Translations under genes and position numbers: made by a program
Notes under the pieces: model-generated
The model's database searches: none
What the model saw: only the letters and a program-made list of their open reading frames with translations
What the model was told of the DNA's origin: nothing
In this document: positions 1 through 5,194 of the stretch, piece after piece
Layout of the letters: each line of letters opens with the position of its first letter
How positions within the stretch are numbered: the first letter of the stretch is position 1
Source: JADJLQ01 sp040007895
GTDB taxonomy: Bacteria > Bacteroidota > Bacteroidia > Chitinophagales > Saprospiraceae
Direction: 5' to 3'
DNA: 5,194 nt
NCBI GenBank assembly: GCA_040007895.1
Contig: JBDTUE010000294.1
Location: 1 to 5,194 of the forward strand

Positions 1-61
1 ACTAAACTTTGGAACAGGACATACGAAAAGGGGTGGGCACCGGTAATTTAATAAAATTGAT

Positions 62-160
62 GATTTTAGGATTGACGATTTTAGGATTGACGATTGAAGA
101 TTGAAGATTGACGATTGAAGATTGACGATTGAAGATTGACGATTGAAGATTGACGATTGA
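62..160. repeat. Tandem array of GATTGAC/GATTGAA heptamers
   Basis: Fourteen consecutive words can be read directly. The order is GATTTTAG, GATTGAC, GATTTTAG, GATTGAC, GATTGAA, GATTGAA, then alternating GATTGAC and GATTGAA, ending in a partial GATTGA. From 106 onward the array is a perfect 14-bp period (GATTGACGATTGAA). The left end uses the 8-bp word GATTTTAG, which recurs at the right edge of the window. The array starts after a non-coding stretch and stops six bases before the stop codon of the symporter gene, so it lies wholly between genes. It has no dyad symmetry of its own, so it does not look like a rho-independent terminator or a CRISPR. Similar AT-rich short-word arrays occur between genes in some Bacteroidota; that comparison is from memory. 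Confidence 0.93.
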
Positions 161-166
161 TTCTTC

Positions 167-2098
167 TCAATAATCAGTTAACCTATTCCACCAGGTCCTT
201 TTCATAACTAAGAATATAACGGTTAATACTGAGACGACAATGCCGAGCCCGGTCCATTTATTCAAAATCAGGTACATCGGTAATAACATTAATAGTACTT
301 GACCGGAAATGCCAAGCGTAAGATTCAACATATTGATACCGAAATTATTATTTTTTTCAAACGAGCTATCTTCTTCCATAGCCATTTTATGAACGGGTTT
401 CCAAAATCCCCATGGCCTTACCGTTTTATAAAAAGAAAGCAAGGTCGCCTGATCAGTTGGAGGTGCGGAATAAGTTCCTAGAATACAAGCGATCAATTGT
501 ATAATGAAAAATATGGGGAAGAAATATAACATGCGTGTTCCATCAAAATAATGTGTAACACCACTTACGGATAATGCCGGAGGAATAGCGCTGGCGACTA
601 TCCCGGCTAACATTCCATAAAAATATCCATTAGCATTAAACCGCCACCAATACCATTTCAACACATTCGCACAGACAAAACCTCCATATAATCCTGCAGT
701 AATAATATTAAAAATCATATTGACATCCTTGATCAGGGTACCGAGGCTTATTCCGAATATGACCAATATTAAGCCGCTTAAATAACTCATATTGATGATC
801 GATTTTCGATCTGCATCCGGTTTAAAATATTTTAGATACACATCATTGACCAGGTATGCCTGGCCAGCATTTAAGGTACCACTGAAGTTACTCATAAATG
901 CTCCAAGAAATCCTGCTAATACCAATCCAATCAGCCCGACCGGAAGATATTTACTAATGACGGCTGGCATTATATTTTCAAAGTTGATCACTCCATCTGT
1001 ACCAGCTTGTAAATTCAAATCTTTGAAATAAAGGATGCCCAATACACACAGTCCCATGGTCATGAAATACCGCACCGGCATAAGGATGACGGAAATAAAA
1101 CCACTCATCTTACTTGCATCCTCTGGATTGCGGGTACTCAATATCTTCTGGCAATCATAGTTTGGTGCAGGACCGGCAAGAGCTTTCATCACGCCGCTTA
1201 AAAACATCATTCCCATAATCGCAGAAAATAGCCGATAGCCATCCTGTTCAAGTTTTATTTTGGCATCGTTCAAGATCATAGACCAATCCAGATTCAGTTC
1301 TTTGCCGAAGAAAGGACTATCCCATCCGGTAGGAACATTGGATAATACTTTAATACTGGATCCTGCCAGGTGGTTCATCGCAATGACTCCAACACACAAC
1401 GAACAAACAATCATGATCATATACTTGATAAAATCTGCCAAAACGATGCCATGCATTCCGCCTATGATACTATATAAGGTCGCAATGAGGCAGATCAGGA
1501 TCCCATAAAACTGTGCAGTACTATGTTTGGATATTTGAAGAGCAGCATCATATTCCACCGAACCGGGAGCAAACAGACTTTCGCCATGACTGAGAAATGG
1601 AAATATGTCCCTGATCCTTTCATAGGGAAGAAATATTTGTAAAAACTCACCTACACCTACAAAGGCATAAGCCATATAACCAATACATAAAATCAATGCA
1701 AACGCCACTACGACCATATGAGTTTGCCTTACACCGCGATCCGTCACACCAAATCTTGTTTTAAGCCATTCAGCTCCTGTAGTCGCATTACTCCGACGCA
1801 ACCAACGACTTAAAAATACCATTAGAAAAATCTGATTAAAGACCGGCCAAAGCCATGGAATGAAGACACTTTTAAATCCGTAAAGAAAGGCCATACTCAC
1901 CAGCAACATCGTGCCACTGATATCAAACATATCACTCGCATCACTTAAGCCCAGCATATACCATGGCAGCACTTTGCCTCCCATAAGGTATGCGTCTTTG
2001 CTTTTCTTAGCCTGATTTTTCATATAAATCCCGACGCAAACCATCAATACAAAATAAGCAAGGATAATCAGCAGATCTATCGTGGACAGTCTGTACAT
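167..2098 (-). CDS. Sodium:solute symporter, SSS (SLC5-like) family
   Basis: A 643-residue inner-membrane protein, expected to import a small solute with Na+. Hydrophobic segments lie near residues 6-26, 45-75, 77-98, 126-152, 195-214, 217-245, 330-355, 384-412, 432-455, 458-480, 488-510, 520-542, 588-610 and 613-632. This gives about 14 membrane helices in the LeuT-like SSS pattern with a C-terminal extension. Family marks include GAEWLKTRFG (108-117), IGGMHGIVLADFIKYM (212-227) and the cytoplasmic loop QKILSTRNPEDASK (317-330). The eighth core helix has GAFMSNFSGTLNA (399-411), where vSGLT binds Na+ through an Ala and two Ser residues. Here A400 and S403 fit, but N404 replaces the second Ser. 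The first core helix is unusually acidic (SDASDMFDISGT, 52-63). The start at 2098 gives the normal short N-terminus, and no Shine-Dalgarno motif precedes it. The stop is TGA. The gene stands alone, divergent from the glucosidase, so a sugar or glycoside substrate is plausible, but the substrate cannot be read from the sequence. Confidence 0.93.
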   Translation of the reverse strand: MYRLSTIDLLIILAYFVLMVCVGIYMKNQAKKSKDAYLMGGKVLPWYMLGLSDASDMFDISGTMLLVSMAFLYGFKSVFIPWLWPVFNQIFLMVFLSRWLRRSNATTGAEWLKTRFGVTDRGVRQTHMVVVAFALILCIGYMAYAFVGVGEFLQIFLPYERIRDIFPFLSHGESLFAPGSVEYDAALQISKHSTAQFYGILICLIATLYSIIGGMHGIVLADFIKYMIMIVCSLCVGVIAMNHLAGSSIKVLSNVPTGWDSPFFGKELNLDWSMILNDAKIKLEQDGYRLFSAIMGMMFLSGVMKALAGPAPNYDCQKILSTRNPEDASKMSGFISVILMPVRYFMTMGLCVLGILYFKDLNLQAGTDGVINFENIMPAVISKYLPVGLIGLVLAGFLGAFMSNFSGTLNAGQAYLVNDVYLKYFKPDADRKSIINMSYLSGLILVIFGISLGTLIKDVNMIFNIITAGLYGGFVCANVLKWYWWRFNANGYFYGMLAGIVASAIPPALSVSGVTHYFDGTRMLYFFPIFFIIQLIACILGTYSAPPTDQATLLSFYKTVRPWGFWKPVHKMAMEEDSSFEKNNNFGINMLNLTLGISGQVLLMLLPMYLILNKWTGLGIVVSVLTVIFLVMKRTWWNRLTDY

Positions 2099-2127
2099 AG
2101 AAGTAGATTAAAGGATAAAGGAAATTT

Positions 2128-2147
2128 TAAACAACATGATCTGTTTA
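2128..2147. promoter_or_regulatory. Inverted repeat TAAACA-N8-TGTTTA, possible operator
   Basis: The two 6-bp arms are exact reverse complements with an 8-bp spacer. The repeat lies about 50 bases upstream of the symporter start codon, between that start and the predicted -7 box at 2172-2179. It would thus fall in the transcribed leader of the symporter, where a repressor could block transcription or a weak RNA hairpin could form. The sequence does not match a named operator that I recognise. In AT-rich DNA a 6-bp arm can arise by chance, so the functional claim is weak. Confidence 0.3.
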
Positions 2148-2171
2148 TTTATTTACCAACAGATTCAATAT

Positions 2172-2179
2172 CAAACATA
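2172..2179 (-). promoter_or_regulatory. Candidate -7 box for the symporter gene
   Basis: Read on the minus strand this is TATGTTTG, an exact match to the TAnnTTTG -7 element used by the primary sigma factor of Bacteroidota. A start of transcription would fall near 2165, giving a leader of roughly 65 bases. No TTTG -33 element is present at the usual spacing of about 19-21 bases, so only half of the promoter is supported. Confidence 0.45.
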
Positions 2180-2327
2180 ATAAGAATAAACCTTTTTAAC
2201 TATCTTTTTGATTATAATTCAAAAAAGGATAAAATAGTATACATGATTTGTTTAAATAGGATTATAAATTGCATTCAGGTTGGTAACTGTTATCCCGGAA
2301 GAGTATCCTCCTAATCCATAATATATT

Positions 2328-2342
2328 TTAATTGCAAATTAA
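2328..2342. promoter_or_regulatory. Inverted repeat TTAATT-GCA-AATTAA upstream of GH1 promoter
   Basis: Two exact 6-bp complementary arms are separated by three bases. The site ends about 21 bases before the candidate -7 box of the glucosidase gene, so it covers roughly -50 to -36, a position typical for an activator or for a repressor that overlaps the promoter. The arms are themselves made only of A and T and the site may be chance. Confidence 0.25.
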
Positions 2343-2363
2343 TTCAGATGTTAATGAAAGAAA

Positions 2364-2371
2364 TAGATTTG
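2364..2371 (+). promoter_or_regulatory. Candidate -7 box for the glucosidase gene
   Basis: TAGATTTG matches the Bacteroidota -7 consensus TAnnTTTG exactly. The predicted transcription start near 2378 leaves a leader of about 50 bases before the ATG at 2430. A TTTG -33 element is missing at the usual distance; the nearest TTG is at 2332-2334, which is too far upstream. Transcription may therefore need an activator, or the box may be fortuitous. Confidence 0.45.
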
Positions 2372-2429
2372 CATTACATTCCTGATTCTAGTTCAATTAA
2401 CTGCATTATTCTAAAAAGACTTTAATAGC

Positions 2430-3812
2430 ATGAACAAACAATTTCCAAAAGATTTTATCTGGGGTGGAGCCACCTCCTCGTATCAAATAGAAGGAGCCTG
2501 GAATGAAGATGGCAAAGGCCCTTCGATCTGGGACGTATTCACCATGATCCCCGGTAAGGTCAAGAATTTTGAGAATGGAAATACAGCCTGTGATCATTAC
2601 CATAAGATAAAAGAAGATGTGGCGCTGATGAAGCAGATCGGTTTAAAAGCTTATCGTTTTTCTATTTCCTGGTCTCGTATTTTCCCCGCTGGTCGCGGGG
2701 AGATAAATCAACGAGGAATTGATTTTTACAATACACTGATCAATGAACTCATTGCCAATGAAATTACACCATGGGTTACCTTATATCATTGGGATTTACC
2801 GGCTGCTTTGGAATTTGAGCTAGGTGGTTGGTTAGGAGAAGAAATCAGTGATGTATTTGCAGTATATGCTGACACCTGTTTTAAATCTTTTGGAGACCGC
2901 GTAAAAAACTGGATTACGATCAATGAATCATGGGTGGTCGCGATTCTAGGGTATGGACTCGGCGTCTTTGCTCCCGGTAAAAAATCAATGGACTATCCTT
3001 ATCTCGCCGGGCATCATCTTATCCTGGCACATGCAAAAGCAGTAGATGTATATCGCAAAAAATATCAGACAATTCAGCAGGGCAAAATCGGTATTACGAA
3101 TAATTGTGATTGGAGAGAGCCGTTGACGGATAGTGTTGAAGATCATGCTGCCGCTGAACGTGCTTTAGAGTTCTTTCTTGCATGGTTTGCTGACCCGATT
3201 TACAAAGGGGATTATCCATCATCGATGAAAGATCGCCTCGGCACCAGGCTTCCTACCTTTACCGAGGAAGAAAAAATATTAATTAAAGGATCTTCAGATT
3301 TTTTTGGCCTTAATCATTACACTACGATGTATGCTGCTGATGCTACTGATCACAAAGAAGAGGGAAGTGTCTATGGAAATGGAGGGTTGTCTGAAGATCA
3401 GGATGTCAATCTCAGTGTATCTCCTGATTGGAAGATGACGAGTATGCAATGGGCTATAGTGCCCTGGGGTTGCAAAAAACTTTTGCTTTGGATCAGTGAT
3501 CGTTATCATCATCCGGAAATCATTATTACTGAAAATGGATGCGCATTTAATGAACAACTTATAGAAGGAACTATCAATGATATTGACCGGATCGAATTTT
3601 TCAGAGGTTATCTTTCGGCCATACAAGAGGCCATTCAAGCCGGTGCCAAGGTTAATGGCTATTTTATCTGGTCATTGATGGATAATTTTGAATGGGCATT
3701 AGGGTATGACAAGCGATTTGGTATCATCTATGTCGATAAAGATCTGAATAGAATATTAAAGGAAAGCGCAGTATGGTACGGGAAAGTAATTGAAGGAAAT
3801 GAAGTATGTTAA
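2430..3812 (+). CDS. Family 1 glycoside hydrolase, probable beta-glucosidase
   Basis: A complete 460-residue GH1 enzyme (the family is usually about 440-480), a single (beta/alpha)8 barrel that hydrolyses beta-glucosides or related beta-glycosides with retention of configuration. The N-terminal GH1 signature is FIWGGATSSYQIEGAWNEDG (9-28). The predicted acid/base is E166 in TINES (163-167) and the nucleophile is E368 in ITENG (366-370). Glycone-site residues are present: Q19, H120 and W121 in YHWDLP, N165, N295 and Y297 in LNHYTT, W414, and E421-W422 in DNFEWA. The acid/base motif has Ser where most members have Pro (NEP). There is no signal peptide or lipobox, so the enzyme is probably cytoplasmic and acts on imported substrate. 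The stretches RLPTFTEEEKILIKG (273-287) and VPWGCKKLL (344-352) resemble the animal GBA3/lactase/klotho branch as I remember it. The start follows an in-frame TAA (2412-2414) and lacks a Shine-Dalgarno motif. Activity on galactosides, fucosides or phospho-sugars cannot be excluded. Confidence 0.95.
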   Translation: MNKQFPKDFIWGGATSSYQIEGAWNEDGKGPSIWDVFTMIPGKVKNFENGNTACDHYHKIKEDVALMKQIGLKAYRFSISWSRIFPAGRGEINQRGIDFYNTLINELIANEITPWVTLYHWDLPAALEFELGGWLGEEISDVFAVYADTCFKSFGDRVKNWITINESWVVAILGYGLGVFAPGKKSMDYPYLAGHHLILAHAKAVDVYRKKYQTIQQGKIGITNNCDWREPLTDSVEDHAAAERALEFFLAWFADPIYKGDYPSSMKDRLGTRLPTFTEEEKILIKGSSDFFGLNHYTTMYAADATDHKEEGSVYGNGGLSEDQDVNLSVSPDWKMTSMQWAIVPWGCKKLLLWISDRYHHPEIIITENGCAFNEQLIEGTINDIDRIEFFRGYLSAIQEAIQAGAKVNGYFIWSLMDNFEWALGYDKRFGIIYVDKDLNRILKESAVWYGKVIEGNEVC

Positions 3813-3871
3813 ATTTCAATTTATTAATAATGGGAGAACTTATTTATAAATTTTATCCTCCAAAAATGTTT

Positions 3872-5158
3872 TTAAATCTTGTTTTGCAATAAGATCATCC
3901 TGTCTTCCCTATAATGCCTGACCACGAAATATAAAGTTATTAGTAATGACAGCACCAGATACGCTGCAACAATGTATTTAATCCAGGGATGAATTTGATC
4001 AGAGACAAACCAATCACCCATTTTTAATATTACATAAAGTCCGGTAATACATTTAATGCCTTCGAAAATCCATGCAGATAATTTGCGATCCATTAATTCT
4101 GAGTAAGCATATACATCTAAAAAAATAATGAGCCCATATAAATAAATCAGGTATGGATTGGCTTTATTAATGATTGATATATTACCAAAAAGGTAACTCG
4201 CCAGCAATAGTAAAAAAGTTAATTGTACCCAGCACCAGATGTGCAGACTCTTCGATGCTCTCGTTTCATATTTTTCGAATTGATAGACATCCTGGATCTT
4301 ATGTACCGGATGCAAGGCCTGCACATCATCGGGACGCCAGCCGGTAGGCATGATCCAAATACGAAATTTATCCCGGAGATTTTTAGTGCGGATAGCATCA
4401 TTAATTAGCAAACCCATGTGTTGAAAATTAATTTTAATGGGATTCCAGGTACTTACCGGACGGGTAATTCCATAAACAGGTGGTATAGCTCTAAGTTCTT
4501 CCTGGAATGTACCAAACCATTTATCCCAAAAAATAAAAATCTGACCATAGTTTTTATCAAGGTATTCTGCATTGATCGCATGATGTACCCTGTGGTGCGA
4601 AGGAGTAACTATAATTTTCTCTAAAAACCCCATCTTATTAATATACTCTGTATGGTACCAAAATTGTGCAAATAAATGAATAGGACCTACCACAGCTATG
4701 ACTTCAGTGGGTACGCCAAATAAAGCGGCAGGCAATAAGAAAAATGTAAACAATCGCACAAATACAGAAATACTCTGCCGCAATGCACAAGCGAGATTAA
4801 ACTCTTCGCTGCTATGATGTATTATATGATTATTCCAAAAAAAATTATACTCGTGGGCAATCCGATGTACCCAATACCCTGAAAAGTCAAGCGCAAAAAA
4901 AGCAATGATATAAACAACCAGAGATGATTGAATATGTATAATAGCCAGATGTTGTACCATCCACCGGTAGCTAATGATTGCAATGCTAAGGCCAAGTACA
5001 TCTTTGACCACATTGGTCACTCCGGAGCTAAGCGATGAAATCATATCCAGGTTACGGACCACATGTTTCATTTTCCAGTAACCATAAAACGTTTCAAACA
5101 ATACAAGGAGTAAAAATGCGGGCATTGCATAAAGTAATATTTTACCGTAGGTCTCCAT
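3872..5158 (-). CDS. Alkylglycerol monooxygenase-like fatty acid hydroxylase/sterol desaturase family protein
   Basis: A 428-residue integral membrane di-iron oxygenase. Histidine clusters are HRIAH (98-102), HIIHH (111-115) and SHHRVHH (187-193), with a further His at 169 in FWYHTEYI. These should bind two irons at the cytoplasmic face. Membrane segments lie near 6-24, 48-66, 78-97, 132-150, 310-328, 335-352 and 390-412. The match to animal alkylglycerol monooxygenase (AGMO/TMEM195), recalled from memory, extends beyond the histidine core: Glu directly after HRxAH (E103), HHSSEEFNLACALRQS (114-129), GFLE before the third cluster, DKNYG (201-205), WDKWFGTF (211-218), TRPVSTWNPIKINFQH (232-247), the PTGWRP segment (271-276) and a multi-helix tail. 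Animal AGMO cleaves the ether bond of alkylglycerols using tetrahydrobiopterin and O2. Whether this bacterial protein does the same is inferred. The start at 5158 fits the N-terminal alignment; no Shine-Dalgarno motif is seen. The gene appears monocistronic here and converges on the glucosidase gene across 59 bases. Confidence 0.9.
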   Translation of the reverse strand: METYGKILLYAMPAFLLLVLFETFYGYWKMKHVVRNLDMISSLSSGVTNVVKDVLGLSIAIISYRWMVQHLAIIHIQSSLVVYIIAFFALDFSGYWVHRIAHEYNFFWNNHIIHHSSEEFNLACALRQSISVFVRLFTFFLLPAALFGVPTEVIAVVGPIHLFAQFWYHTEYINKMGFLEKIIVTPSHHRVHHAINAEYLDKNYGQIFIFWDKWFGTFQEELRAIPPVYGITRPVSTWNPIKINFQHMGLLINDAIRTKNLRDKFRIWIMPTGWRPDDVQALHPVHKIQDVYQFEKYETRASKSLHIWCWVQLTFLLLLASYLFGNISIINKANPYLIYLYGLIIFLDVYAYSELMDRKLSAWIFEGIKCITGLYVILKMGDWFVSDQIHPWIKYIVAAYLVLSLLITLYFVVRHYREDRMILLQNKI

Positions 5159-5167
5159 TGGCTATTT

Positions 5168-5194
5168 CGGATTTTAGATTGCGGATTTTAGATT
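5168..5194. repeat. GATTTTAGATT-type direct repeat at the right edge
   Basis: CGGATTTTAGATT is followed directly by GCGGATTTTAGATT, that is, almost two copies of a 14-bp unit, cut by the end of the window. The unit shares the word GATTTTAG with the array at 62-84, in the same orientation. It begins only ten bases upstream of the start codon of the monooxygenase-like gene, so it occupies the place where that gene's leader or promoter should be. No TAnnTTTG box for that gene is visible in the bases present. The repeat probably continues beyond the window. Confidence 0.75.

Larger units (their letters stand above)
2099..2429. other. Divergent intergenic control region, 331 bp
   Basis: No credible coding frame is seen here. 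The region is strongly AT-rich and separates the start codons of two divergent genes. It therefore should hold both promoters and any shared operator. It contains one exact TAnnTTTG box in each direction (2172-2179 for the symporter, 2364-2371 for the glucosidase) and two short perfect inverted repeats (2128-2147 and 2328-2342). No riboswitch-like or tRNA-like fold was recognised. The only in-frame extension of the glucosidase upstream is closed by a TAA at 2412-2414. Confidence 0.8.

Noticed and set aside
1..51. Possible C-terminus of an upstream plus-strand gene: frame 1 is open from the window edge to a TAA at 49-51.
   Set aside because: Only 16 codons are visible, a second plus frame (stop at 44-46) and minus frames are also open, and the peptide matches nothing I recognise. 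It cannot be told from chance.
62..160. CRISPR array.
   Set aside because: The words are 7-8 bases with no spacers between them and there are no cas genes in the window.
145..166. Stem GAAGA-N12-TCTTC next to the symporter stop codon as a terminator.
   Set aside because: The stem has only five pairs, low GC and no T-run on the transcribed strand, and one arm belongs to the tandem repeat.
2110..2233. Direct repeat AAAGGATAAA at 2110-2119 and 2224-2233 in the divergent intergenic region.
   Set aside because: A ten-base match in such AT- and purine-rich DNA is close to chance, and the copies have no helical phasing with the promoter boxes.
3294..3638. A 114-codon minus-strand open frame inside the glucosidase gene.
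   Set aside because: It overlaps a conserved GH1 coding sequence on the other strand, has no recognisable domain, and is a shadow frame. The same holds for the other short frames within the three genes.
3813..3871. Bidirectional terminator between the convergent glucosidase and monooxygenase-like genes.
   Set aside because: The best pairing is a GGAG/CTCC stem around a loop of about 20 bases, plus the AT palindrome ATTTATAAAT. Neither is stable enough, and no clear hairpin plus T-run exists.

Overview
The window looks like chromosomal DNA of a Bacteroidota bacterium, perhaps of the Saprospiraceae type. The evidence is AT-rich sequence, start codons without Shine-Dalgarno motifs, two intergenic matches to the Bacteroidota -7 promoter box TAnnTTTG, and intergenic arrays built on GATTTTAG/GATTGAC words. 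The phylum is a moderately confident inference and the family is only a guess. Nothing indicates a phage, plasmid, insertion sequence, CRISPR array or RNA gene.

Layout from left to right. Positions 1-61 hold no gene that can be called. Positions 62-160 are a tandem array of 7-8 bp words. It ends six bases past the stop codon of a minus-strand gene (167-2098) for a 643-residue sodium:solute symporter of the SSS family. A 331-base AT-rich divergent intergenic region (2099-2429) carries one -7-type promoter box for each direction and two short inverted repeats. A plus-strand gene (2430-3812) encodes a complete 460-residue family 1 glycoside hydrolase, probably a cytoplasmic beta-glucosidase. After a 59-base convergent gap without a convincing terminator comes a minus-strand gene (3872-5158). 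It encodes a 428-residue integral membrane di-iron enzyme of the fatty acid hydroxylase/sterol desaturase superfamily that resembles animal alkylglycerol monooxygenase over its full length. Its start codon is followed, on the plus strand, by another GATTTTAG-type repeat that runs off the window.

The symporter and the glucosidase share a divergent control region, which suggests (without proving) a small sugar-use pair: the symporter imports a glycoside or sugar with sodium, and the cytoplasmic GH1 enzyme releases glucose or a similar sugar. The monooxygenase-like gene is convergent with the glucosidase and need not be co-regulated. Its family suggests a role in membrane ether lipid or other lipid oxidation. 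All three genes look intact. I did not find a clearly new multi-gene system. The points most worth checking are the alkylglycerol monooxygenase-like enzyme, the NES (not NEP) acid/base motif of the GH1 enzyme, and the flanking repeat arrays.
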